Assembly: GCA_963662815.2 (NCBI GenBank)
Contig: CAXXWA010000020.1
Span: 530,662 to 594,661, forward strand
DNA length: 64,000 bases
Reading direction: 5' to 3'
Origin: JAPPHA01 sp963662815
GTDB lineage: Bacteria > Pseudomonadota > Alphaproteobacteria > Rhodobacterales > Rhodobacteraceae
Below the pieces are notes generated by a model. The model was not told the origin of the DNA, made no database searches, and saw only the letters and a program-made list of their open reading frames with translations. Both the position numbers and the translations under genes were made by a program. Shown here piece after piece: positions 55,056 to 63,698 of this stretch (positions within the stretch are counted from its first letter, which is position 1; every line of letters begins with the position of its first letter).

Positions 55056-56102
55056 ATGAGGTTCGAACCGCGCCAGGAGATTCCGGTGTGGCTGGCGGCA
55101 GCGGCACCGCTGGCGGCGGTCGGCGCCAGCCTGCTTGTTTGCGCGGCACTCATTGCCTGGAGCGGCGAACCCGTGCTGCGGGCATACGGTCTTCTTGTTT
55201 CCGGCGCCTTCGGCTCCAAGTTCGCCATAACGGAAACGCTCGCGCGCGCCACGCCGCTGATCTTCACCGGACTTGCGGCCGCAGTCGCGTTTCGCGCGGG
55301 ATTCTGGAACATCGGCGCCGAAGGCCAGTTCTATTGCGGCGCGCTTGCCGCCACCTGGGTCGGAACCGGGATCATCGTCCTGCCGCCTATCCTGATGATT
55401 CCGCTTCTGCTGATCGCCGGAGCCCTCGCCGGCGCTGCCGCCCTCAGCGTCCCTGTTGTCCTGAAAACCCGCTTCAGCGTCGACGAGGTGGTCACCACGC
55501 TTCTCCTGAACTTCGTCATCCTGCTCCTTGTGAGCTTCCTCATCGAGGGCCCGTGGAAGGATCCGATGTCACTCGGATGGCCGCAGGCGGCTCCGATCGT
55601 CGATGAGGGACTCCTGCCGCCGCTCCTCGAGCGTTCGCGCCTTCATGCCGGATTCATCCTGGCCCTCGCGGCGGCGTTCGTGATCTGGCTGATGATGACC
55701 CATACTGTCTGGGGATACGAGATTCGGGCCGTCGGCCTCAACCGGGCAGCAGCGGCGTTCGCCGGCATTCCGATCCACCTGACAGTCTTGCGGACAGCGC
55801 TGATCAGCGGCGGGATCGCCGGCATTGCGGGGGTTTCGGAAGTCGCCGGACTCAAGGGCTACCTGACCCTCGACCTGTCTCCCGGCTTCGGCTACGCGGG
55901 CATCGCCGTCGCCATGCTTGCCCAGCTGCACCCGATCGGCGTCGTGGCCTCGGCCGTCTTCCTGTCGGCGGTCTTCGTCGGGGCCGACTCCATGAGCCGG
56001 GACACTCTGGTCCCCAGCTACATTGCCGACGTGATCACGGCGGCGTCGCTCCTGCTGGTGCTTCTGAGCATGATGCTGGTTCGCTACCGGATTCGGAGAT
56101 AG
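55056..56102 (+). CDS. ABC transporter permease (BMP/nucleoside type), subunit 1
   Basis: 348 residues, about nine hydrophobic segments. FRAGFWNIGAEGQFYCGALA is the family hallmark, followed by TRFSVDEVVTTLLLNFVILL. The helix pair near GISGG-like LISGGIAGIAGVSEVAGLKG lies in the pore region. Starts eight bases after the ATPase gene. Probable homologue of the YufP/NupB group. Confidence 0.88.
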   Translation: MRFEPRQEIPVWLAAAAPLAAVGASLLVCAALIAWSGEPVLRAYGLLVSGAFGSKFAITETLARATPLIFTGLAAAVAFRAGFWNIGAEGQFYCGALAATWVGTGIIVLPPILMIPLLLIAGALAGAAALSVPVVLKTRFSVDEVVTTLLLNFVILLLVSFLIEGPWKDPMSLGWPQAAPIVDEGLLPPLLERSRLHAGFILALAAAFVIWLMMTHTVWGYEIRAVGLNRAAAAFAGIPIHLTVLRTALISGGIAGIAGVSEVAGLKGYLTLDLSPGFGYAGIAVAMLAQLHPIGVVASAVFLSAVFVGADSMSRDTLVPSYIADVITAASLLLVLLSMMLVRYRIRR

Positions 56103-56168
56103 TGCGCATGTTGAACTCGTCGCTGCCCGGTCGCTTTCGGCTACAGCGCCTGTCAGTCTGCCGCTGAA

Positions 56169-57116
56169 ATGCTGGATATCGTCGAGATACTCGCGACTGC
56201 CGGCTTCTGGGCCGCGACTCTTCGCATCGTGAGCCCGCTGATCTTCGCAACGCTCGGCGAACTGCTCTGCGAACGCGCGGGCGTGCTCAATCTCGGAATC
56301 GAGGGCATCATGACGTTCGGGGCCATGTCCGGCTGGATGTGGGTCTACCTCGGCGGCGGACTTTGGGACGGCGTGCTCTTCGCAGCCTTGACCGGAGCCG
56401 TGTTCGGCGCCCTGCATGCGCAGCTGACCGTCCGGTTCGGACTCTCCCAGCACGTGGCAGGGATCGGCATCACCCTGCTCGCGACCGCGCTCAGCGCCTA
56501 TGTGTTCCGAATGCTGCTGCCTGATGTGACCACGCCGCCGAAGATCGTGTCCTTCCAGCCGGTGCATATCCCCTTTCTCTCCGATCTTCCGTTTCTGGGT
56601 CCTTCGCTGTTCAGACAGACGCCGCTGACATATCTCGCGCTGCTCCTCGTTCCTGCCGTCTGGTACCTGCTGTACCGGACGCCCGCCGGCCTGGCGGTAA
56701 GGATGGCCGGCGAGAATCCGATGGCCGTCGAGGCCCAGGGGATCGATGTGCTCAGGGTGCGTTCCCTTGCAGTGATCGCCGGATCGGCCCTGATGGCCGT
56801 GGGCGGCGCCTTCCTGACCATGTCCGCGTTCGACGCCTTCTATTTCGGCATGGTCAACGGGCGGGGCTGGATTTGCATTGCCCTCGTCATCTTCGCGTCA
56901 TGGAGACCGGGCAAGGCCCTTCTCGGGGCGCTTCTCTTTGCGGGTCTCGATGCCATGCAGGTGCGGGCGCAGCAGGTTGCGGGCGCTTACATCCCCTACC
57001 AGTTCTTCCTCGCCCTGCCCTATGTCCTGAGCATCGTCGCCATGATCTTCATGGCACGGCGCGCTGCCTATCCCCAGGCGCTGCTGAAACCGTTCCGGCG
57101 GGGAGACCGGATTTGA
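56169..57116 (+). CDS. ABC transporter permease (BMP/nucleoside type), subunit 2
   Basis: 315 residues, about eight membrane segments. LLCERAGVLNLGIEGIMTFG and RFGLSQHVAGIGITLLATAL are typical of the second permease (YufQ/NupC group). Pairs with the preceding permease to form the channel. Confidence 0.88.
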   Translation: MLDIVEILATAGFWAATLRIVSPLIFATLGELLCERAGVLNLGIEGIMTFGAMSGWMWVYLGGGLWDGVLFAALTGAVFGALHAQLTVRFGLSQHVAGIGITLLATALSAYVFRMLLPDVTTPPKIVSFQPVHIPFLSDLPFLGPSLFRQTPLTYLALLLVPAVWYLLYRTPAGLAVRMAGENPMAVEAQGIDVLRVRSLAVIAGSALMAVGGAFLTMSAFDAFYFGMVNGRGWICIALVIFASWRPGKALLGALLFAGLDAMQVRAQQVAGAYIPYQFFLALPYVLSIVAMIFMARRAAYPQALLKPFRRGDRI

Positions 57117-57157
57117 CGCGGAACCGGAACTTCCCCGGAAGCAAGCAAAGGTGACCC

Positions 57158-58453
57158 ATGCATGACCTCCTGATTCAGAACGCGACGCTTCCAGACGGGC
57201 GCAGGGGCGTCGACATCGCCGTCAGGGACGGGCGGATCGCCGATGTGGGGCCGCGGCTGGGCGGAGACTCAGCCCGCACCCTCGACGCCGGCGGCTGGCT
57301 GGTTTCGCCGCCGTTCGTCGATCCGCACTTCCACATCGACGCCACTCTCAGCCGCGGCCGGCCGCGCGACAATCTGAGCGGAACGCTGCTCGAAGGCATC
57401 GCCATCTGGGGCGAACTGGCTCCCACCCTGACCCACGACGACGTGGCGGAACGCGCGCGCCGGCTCTGTCACTGGTCGATCGCCAACGGGTGCCTTGCCA
57501 CCCGGAGCCATGTGGATGTCAGCGACCCCAAGCTGGTCGCCGTCGAAGCGCTTCTCGATCTCCGGAAAGAGATCAGGCCATGGTTCGACCTGCAGCTCGT
57601 CGCCTTTCCCCAGAACGGCTACTATCGCCAGCCCGGGGCCGCCGAAAACCTTGAACGGGCCCTCGACATGGGCGTCGAAGTCGTCGGCGGGATTCCCCAC
57701 TTCGAACGCACCATGCAGGACGGCGCCAGATCCGTCCGAGCCCTCTGCGAACTGGCCGAACGGCGAGGACTCCTGGTCGACATGCACTGCGACGAAACCG
57801 ACGACCCGATGTCCCGCCACATAGAAACCCTCGCTCACGAGACGACCCGTCTCGGCATGGCCGGCCGAGTCTGCGGGTCGCACCTGACGTCCATGCACTC
57901 GATGGACAACTACTACGTCAGCAAACTGCTCCCGCTGATTCGGGAAGCCGGGCTGTTCGCAATCGCCAATCCGCTGATCAACATCACGATCCAGGGCCGC
58001 CATGACACCTACCCGAAGCGCCGCGGCCTGACCCGGATCCGGGAGATGCTCGCCGAAGGCATTCCGGTCGCCCTCGGCCATGACTGCGTGGTCGACCCCT
58101 GGTACGCGCTGGGCACCCATGACATGCTGGAAGTGGCGAAAATGGCGATACATGTGGGGCTCATGACCGGCGTCGAGGACATGCTGGCCATGTACGAGAG
58201 CATTACCTCAACTGCCGCAGCGGCGATGCATATCGAGGACTACGGTCTCGAACCCGGTTGTCACGCCGATCTCGTGATACTCCAGGCGGACGACCCGATC
58301 GAGGCCATGCGGATTCAGGCCACGCGGCTTCATGTCCTTAGGCGGGGCGAAATCATCGCATCGTCCGCACCGGCGGAGTCCCGTGTTCGTCTCGGCGAAA
58401 CCGGGGTCGCCGTCGACTTCACTATCCGGAACTCGGGCGCCGCCGCCGGATAG
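57158..58453 (+). CDS. Cytosine deaminase-like amidohydrolase
   Basis: 431 residues of the metal-dependent amidohydrolase superfamily. Metal ligands are the HxH in PHFHIDATLSRG, His in VDMHCDETDDP, the later His in CGSHLTSMHS, and the Asp in GHDCVVDPWYALGTHDMLEV. The substrate side is like CodA and related N-heterocycle deaminases. Last gene of the BMP importer operon (41 bases after the permease), so it probably deaminates the imported compound. The exact base is not predictable from sequence alone. Confidence 0.85.
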   Translation: MHDLLIQNATLPDGRRGVDIAVRDGRIADVGPRLGGDSARTLDAGGWLVSPPFVDPHFHIDATLSRGRPRDNLSGTLLEGIAIWGELAPTLTHDDVAERARRLCHWSIANGCLATRSHVDVSDPKLVAVEALLDLRKEIRPWFDLQLVAFPQNGYYRQPGAAENLERALDMGVEVVGGIPHFERTMQDGARSVRALCELAERRGLLVDMHCDETDDPMSRHIETLAHETTRLGMAGRVCGSHLTSMHSMDNYYVSKLLPLIREAGLFAIANPLINITIQGRHDTYPKRRGLTRIREMLAEGIPVALGHDCVVDPWYALGTHDMLEVAKMAIHVGLMTGVEDMLAMYESITSTAAAAMHIEDYGLEPGCHADLVILQADDPIEAMRIQATRLHVLRRGEIIASSAPAESRVRLGETGVAVDFTIRNSGAAAG

Positions 58454-59128
58454 TCTTGGTTCGGAGCGCATTTGCTTGGGAATACTTGGCATCCTATTCA
58501 TACCTCACCGCACTTCGGCGACCGCCTGACCCGCCCTTTCAAACCAGACTGCCATTTCGCTCGTCGCACGGCAGCCCACGCTCAATTTGGGATGAAAAAT
58601 GCCTGTACGTGTAGTGACCTGCAAACATAATCGCTTCGACCTGCAATCATCCGCAATTTCCGGCCCGAATTAAGTGCGTCTATCGATGGGGTGTAATAGG
58701 GGCAACTTTCCGGGAATTGCGGCACGATTAAGGGGATTCCCCCCCGAATCGTTTTCTGATTCCAAGGGGGCATGGATGATTCGGAAACAGGTCGCCGCGC
58801 GGTTGCCGGCCTTGCAGCGCTGAGGGCGGAGCTCTCGGCCATCCGGGCCCTGCTCGCCGAGAGGGACGCGCAGCTCGCCGACCTTGCCGGCCGGCTTGCC
58901 GATAGGGACGCGCAGCTTGCCGATAGGGCAGGACTTTCCCACGCTGTTGGCGATTTTCCGATTTGCCGCCGAACGGGGGGCGGACCGGGGCGTTCCGGCC
59001 GGATTCCGGGTTTGCGGAGCCGTCCGCGCGCCGTCGCGGGCGCCGGTTCCGGTCCCTTGGTGATTCGTTTTCGGGGCTTGGCGGCCTGCCGGCGGCGTCC
59101 GGGAGCCGGCCCGGACGCGGCCCGGCTC

Positions 59129-60259
59129 TCAGGGCCGGGTCAGGGCGGCGATGGCCTCGCTGCGGTTCAGCTGCAGGCGTCGCCGGGTCTCGGCGAGGCT
59201 CTCCGCCTCGCGGCGGCTGGCGAAGACCACCGCGAGCGCGATGCTGTTCAGGCTGGCCCGGTTCGCCGGGCCGTTGCCGGTGCGGGTCAGGCAGGCGTCC
59301 TCGCCGAAGACGCAGTCCCTCTGGCGGTGGTTCAGGTTCTCCACACTCCAGTGTCCGCGATTCAGCTTCAGCAGCTCCTCCGGCGACGCGGCTTCGGCAT
59401 CCAGCGAGGTGATGACATACGCGATCTCGGTGCAGTCGTTTCCCCCATCGTCGCCGTCCTTCTTCAGCGGCTCCCGGTAGCGGGTGATCCGGGCGATCTG
59501 GCTGACGCCGGGGTAGTTGATCAGGCGCTTGAGCGGCGTCAGGACGCTGATGGAGCGCTGCTCCAGGCGGCCGTGAACCTTTTCGAGATCCTCCGCGAAG
59601 CGGCCGGTGGCGTCCCTCTCCCAGTCGATGCCGTCGAGGATGCCGAAGGTCTCCGGCGCGTTGCCCTTGACCGAGAAGACATAGTCGGCTCCGCAGCGCC
59701 CGGTGACCATCTTCGCGGTCTTGCGGACCGCGGTCAGCGCGTCGAGGGTGATGACCCGGCCGCGGACGTCGCTGCGCTCCAGGAGGTCGTGCGTGGCCGC
59801 CGGCCCGCCGCCTTCGTCGCCGAAGTTCAGGAGCGCGAAGGGCGCGCCGGTCGCGTGGTCGACGAGGGCCACGGTCTCGTGATGGCCGTCGCCGTTGCGG
59901 CTGTCGCCGCGGATGCGCTTGCCGTCGGCGGCGAGCGCCCGGGCGAGGGGAAGCCGGGGCCGGGACCAGCGGCCGACCACGTCCTCCAGCGCCTCGGGGT
60001 CGACCGACTGCACGACCCTGTGGATCGTGGACTTCGAGACCGGCTCGCGAAGCCCCGTCTTCGGGTTCCGCCAGGCGCCGACGGCGGCAAGCTCCTCCTG
60101 CGACAGCGAGCGCGCGAACTGCGCGGCGGCCAGGCAGCCCTTCATGTTCGCGAGCTCGGCGAGCACGTGCACGGCGAGCACGCAGGCCACCGCGTGCTTC
60201 CTGCCCTGCGCCCGGCGGAAGTCGGGCACCGCCGCCAGCTCCGCGTGCAGCGAGCGCAT
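59129..60259 (-). CDS. ISAs1-family transposase
   Basis: 376 residues starting MRSLHAELAAVPDFRRAQGR. ISAs1 landmarks are LPLARALAADGKRIRGDSRN, VALVDHATGAPFALLNFGDE, DYVFSVKGNAPETF, LLKLNRGHWSVENLNHRQRD and CLTRTGNGPANRASLNSIAL. The frame is intact. Upstream, the same frame continues through a Pro/Ala linker toward DUF4338, and the two may once have been fused. Confidence 0.85.
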   Translation of the reverse strand: MRSLHAELAAVPDFRRAQGRKHAVACVLAVHVLAELANMKGCLAAAQFARSLSQEELAAVGAWRNPKTGLREPVSKSTIHRVVQSVDPEALEDVVGRWSRPRLPLARALAADGKRIRGDSRNGDGHHETVALVDHATGAPFALLNFGDEGGGPAATHDLLERSDVRGRVITLDALTAVRKTAKMVTGRCGADYVFSVKGNAPETFGILDGIDWERDATGRFAEDLEKVHGRLEQRSISVLTPLKRLINYPGVSQIARITRYREPLKKDGDDGGNDCTEIAYVITSLDAEAASPEELLKLNRGHWSVENLNHRQRDCVFGEDACLTRTGNGPANRASLNSIALAVVFASRREAESLAETRRRLQLNRSEAIAALTRP

Positions 60260-60349
60260 TGTCCCGGGGTCCCGCGGCGCCAGACCGGGACCGGAGGGCG
60301 GCGCCACGTCCGGCGGCAGCGGCTGCGGGCTCGAGAGCAGCGCCCGGGC

Positions 60350-60948
60350 GTCGGGCCCGGCGGCGTCACGAAGATCTCCTTCGGCCTGCCGTGGGGGTCG
60401 GTGTAGCGACCGTTGGCGCGGGCGAACCCCTTCGTCCGGCCCAGGCACTCCCAGCCCGCCGCCCTGTACATGGTGCCGGAAAACCTGGCCGGGTCGCAGA
60501 ACGTCTCCGCCAGGAGCACCCGGTGCCCGTGCGCCGCCAGCCAGTCGTCGGCGAGCCGGCGGGTCATCCCCGCAAGGAAGAAGGAGGCGAGGTTCGGGAA
60601 CACCCCCGGCTCGGACAGGATCAGGAAACGCGTGTTGTTCGCCACCATCTCCAGCCGCCGGAACTGCTGCTCCGGCCTCCAGCCGCACCACCTGTCGCGC
60701 GGAGCGCACTTGAAGGCGCCGTTCTGCCACGCCGCCAGGCCCAGCCACCGGTCCCCGAAGCTTGCCACGCAGCGCAGGCCGCGGGCCGCCAGCCGCTGGA
60801 AGCCGAGATGGCGGCGCTCGTCCATCAGCGAGTCCCAGAGCGGGCGCTCCTGCGGCCTGGCCAGCCGGATCTCGACGTCCGACAGGGAAAACCCCGCCGG
60901 CATCCCGCGAAACGGGGCATGGAACTCGAGGCGCTTGCGAATCGACAT
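60350..60948 (-). CDS. DUF4338 (DruA-like) protein domain
   Basis: About 200 residues. MSIRKRLEFHAPFRGMPAGF, PQERPLWDSLMDERRHLGFQ, SFGDRWLGLAAWQNGAFKCA, MVANNTRFLILSEPGVFPNL, ASFFLAGMTRRLADDWLAAH, VLLAETFCDPARFSGTMYRA and AGWECLGRTKGFARANGRYT with KEIFV match DUF4338, the DruA domain. After KEIFVTPPGP the frame differs by one base from that of the transposase. A single frameshift near 60360 would join them into one protein of about 600 residues. Intact DUF4338 core. Confidence 0.75.
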
Positions 60949-62732
60949 GGCCGGAGCATCGCACGTCCGGGACGGGAACGCCAGCGGAAAATTCCGGCTC
61001 CGCGGTCGCGCGCGCATGCAACGCAGACAAGCCCGGTGTCAAGGAAAACCAGCCGAAATCAGCGTGGGATGCCCCTGGCCGATAGGGACGCGCAGCTTGC
61101 CGAGCAGGACAGGCGGCTCGCCGGGCAGGCCGAAAGGGTCCGGGAGCTCGAGGACGAGATCAGGCGGCTGAAGAAGCTCCCGCGCCGTCCGGACCTGAAG
61201 CCGAACAGCCCCGGCGCATCGGACGGGGACGCGGACGGCCCGCCGCCGGGCTCCTCCGGGTCCGGCCGGTCGGAGAAGGAAAAGAGGAAGAGAGGCCGCG
61301 GCCCGCGGCGCCGGAACCCGAACCTGCGCCGCCGCGAGGAGACCGTGAGCCTCGGGAACGTGCCCGAGGGCGCGGTGCACAAGGGCTATCAGGACCACAC
61401 GCTCCGCGACATCGTGCTCTGCGCCGAAGAGGTTGTCTATCGCCGCGAGGTCTGGGAGTTTCCCGACGGCTCCCGGCACGTGGCGCCGCTGCCGCCGGGG
61501 GCGGCGGCCGGACGCGAGCAGTACGGCCCCTGCGTCAAGGCCCTGGCCATCATGCCGTGCCACCAGTGCCGGCCGACGGCGGGACGGATCGCGGAGATGC
61601 TGAACGCGATCGGCCTGGACGTCTCCGAGCGCCAGGTGGGGCGCTTCCTGAACGCGGATGCCGGGGGCATCGCCGGGGAGCAGGAGGAGGTGCTGCGGGC
61701 CGGCCTGGAGACGGCGGCGTGGATCAACGTCGACGACACCGGCGCCCGCCACAAGGCCGAGAACGGGTACTGCACGGCGATCGGCAACGATTTCTTCGTG
61801 CATTTCCGGTCGACCGGCTCGAAGAGCCGCCTCGACTTCCTCGAGCGTCCCTGCGCGGGAGAGGAGGATTGCACCATAAACGACGCCGCGCCCGCCTGCA
61901 TGCGGAAGCGGAACCTGTCGGGAAGGGTGATCGACCTTCTCGCCGGCCACGAGCGGCGGCGCTTCGGCGACGGCGACGGCTGGCGGGCCCATCTCGAGGC
62001 GCTGGGCATTGCCGGGATGACGGTGTCGCCGGACCCTGTCAGGATCGCCACGGAAGGCGCGCTCTGGGGAACGATCTGCGATGCGGGACGCATTGCCGGA
62101 ACCGTGATCCCGGTCGACGACGCCGGGCAGTTCAACGTCGGCGACCTCCACGCGCTCTGCTGGTTCCACGCCGAGCGGAACATCGCCAGGCCGACCGGAA
62201 GCGCCCCATGCCAGCATGAACGGGTCGACGGGGTGCTTGACAGGGTATGGAGGCTGTACCGCAGCCTCTGCCGCTACCGGAAGCGTCCCACTCCGCTGCG
62301 CAAGCTCGTCATGCAGCGGCGGTTCGACCGGATCTTCGGCACGGCCGCCGGCTACGCCAGCCTCGACCGGCTGCTCGAAAGGCTGGCGGCGAACCGGGAC
62401 GAGCTCCTGCGCGTGCTCGACCGTCCGGAGACGCCGCTCAACGCCAACAGGGTCGAGAACGACATCCGGGACCACGTCACCCGGCGCAAGGTCTCGTTCG
62501 GGACGCGGAGCGATGCCGGGCGGGCGGCGCGCGATGCCTTTATAGGAGCGAAGAAGACCTGCAGGAAGCTCGGCGTGCCGTACTGGGACTGCCTGAGGAG
62601 CCGCCTCGGCGTTGCCGGCGCGCCCGACGTGCCGAGGCTTGCCGACCTCGTCAGGCAGCGCGCCGCAGCCTGACACGCCCCCTCGGGCCCGGCGGCAATT
62701 CCCGGAAAGTTGCCCCTATTACGATGGGGTCA

Positions 62733-62816
62733 AACCCGGATTATTTGCGAACGAACCCAGATTAACTGCAACCAGCCCGCAATCATCGGTTTGAACCCAC
62801 ATTGTCTGCGAACAAC
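62733..62816 (+). repeat. Three imperfect direct repeats beside truncated resolvase
   Basis: AACCCGGATTATTTGCGAAC at 62733, AACCCAGATTAACTGCAACC at 62754 and AACCCACATTGTCTGCGAAC at 62794 share the pattern AACCC-two-ATT-three-TGC. They begin right beyond the IS66-like target duplication and precede a resolvase fragment. Possibly recombinase or integrase binding sites. Confidence 0.5.
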
Positions 62817-62961
62817 GCCGTATGGGAAAAGGTCGTTTGCCTGACACCTGGCCTGTCGGTTTGCAGGGACTGAATTTTCGGCGTTTTTCCGTACGTTTGC
62901 CGCGTCTGGAAAACATCGTATGGGTTCGTGCTTCGCTCTCGGGTTGTCAGACGGTTCTCGC

Positions 62962-63050
62962 ATGCTCATTGGTTATGCACGTGAATCAAAGGAAGAAAAG
63001 AAGCTCGAACTGCAGCGTGACGCGCTGAAGTCTGTCGGGTGCGGGCGGGC
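62962..63050 (+). pseudogene. Serine recombinase (resolvase/invertase) N-terminal fragment
   Basis: MLIGYARESKEEKKLELQRD with ALKSVGCGR is the beginning of a resolvase-type recombinase. The catalytic Ser is present in ARESKEE. The gene loses similarity after about 30 residues. Confidence 0.65.
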
Positions 63051-63698
63051 TTTGATCGGGAAGCGGCGGAACCGGCGGGTCTGTCGAGGAACCCCGGATG
63101 AACGCAGGCACGGTCGCGGGCAGGAAAGCGGCGTCGAATGCGTTCGTCGGCTTCCGCCATGGGAGTGTCCGACAGGCAGAGCCGGACAATGAAGCGGCAC
63201 AGGTTGTTGCTCTGTCTGATGACTGCACGCGCATATCCCCGCCCTTCCGGGAAGTCCCGGAACCGCGCCGCCAGATGTCCGCCAGCCTCGATCTCCGGGG
63301 GCACCTCCGCCCGGCCTCAAGCAGGTTCCGGAGGAAACCGGGCGCGAACCGTCTGCAATGCCGACCGTGTCTTCCGCCGTGCCGGGGCCAGCCCGGGCAG
63401 CTGCATTCATGGAGCATGAATCTGTCAGGCAGGCGGATGTCGAGCTTGTCGAGACCCGACCCGTCGAGTGCCAGCCAGACCGCGATGTGCCCGGTTGCAT
63501 TGTTCGGCAAGCCGGCATTCCTGTCCGAAAGGCCAAGGCCTTCCAGGTGCTCCGCGCAGTGCCGGACAACACGGGAGTCCCGTTCCGGAACGGCATCGGG
63601 CAGTGACGGGCCGAATTGTTTCGAAGGCATGAACTCTCTCCTGTCGGTGTCGAAGTCGACGGGTGCGGAGCAGATTTTCACGGAAACCGGATCAGCGG
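63051..63698. other. Unrecognised region between resolvase and integrase fragments
   Basis: About 650 bases. Minus-strand frames (for example LALDGSGLDKLDIRLPDRFM and ARAVIRQSNNLCRFIVRLCL) have protein-like composition in changing phases and suggest a decayed gene on that strand. No family recognised. Confidence 0.3.

Larger units (their letters stand above)
58929..61077 (-). mobile_element. ISAs1-like element carrying a DUF4338/DruA-like domain
   Basis: 2149 bases with ends CAGGACTTTCCCACGCTG and CAGCGTGGGATGCCCCTG (inverted), and a 10-base target duplication GCCGATAGGG (58919-58928 and 61078-61087), the size expected for ISAs1. Two frames on the minus strand: DUF4338 then the ISAs1 transposase. 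Inserted into the coiled-coil part of the IS66-like transposase. Confidence 0.88.
58772..62673 (+). pseudogene. IS66-like transposase (TnpC), interrupted by ISAs1-like element
   Basis: The 5' part (58772-58928) encodes MDDSETGRRAVAGLAALRAE and a coiled coil of DAQLADR repeats. The 3' part (61088-62673) continues EQDRRLAGQAERVRELEDEI, the low-complexity PPPGSSGSGRSEKEKRKRG, the catalytic segments INVDDTGARHKAENGYC and LCWFHAERNIAR, and NRVENDIRDHVTRRKVSFGT. Removing the ISAs1-like element and one 10-base duplicate restores an uninterrupted 580-codon protein. Non-functional while the insertion remains. Confidence 0.85.
58693..62722 (+). mobile_element. IS66-like element, copy 2, with nested ISAs1-like element
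   Basis: Ends GTAATAGGGGCAACTTTCC and complement, with an 8-base target duplication GATGGGGT (58685-58692 and 62723-62730). Without the nested insertion it is about 1.87 kb and encodes only a TnpC-like transposase, as in ISBst12-type IS66 elements. Same element as copy 1 at 35454-37612. Confidence 0.92.

Noticed and set aside
58850..58930. Short repeated GCCGATAGGGACGCGCAGC units as an independent repeat array
   Set aside because: They encode the coiled-coil DAQLADR repeats of the IS66-like transposase; only the outer pair serves as the ISAs1 target duplication.
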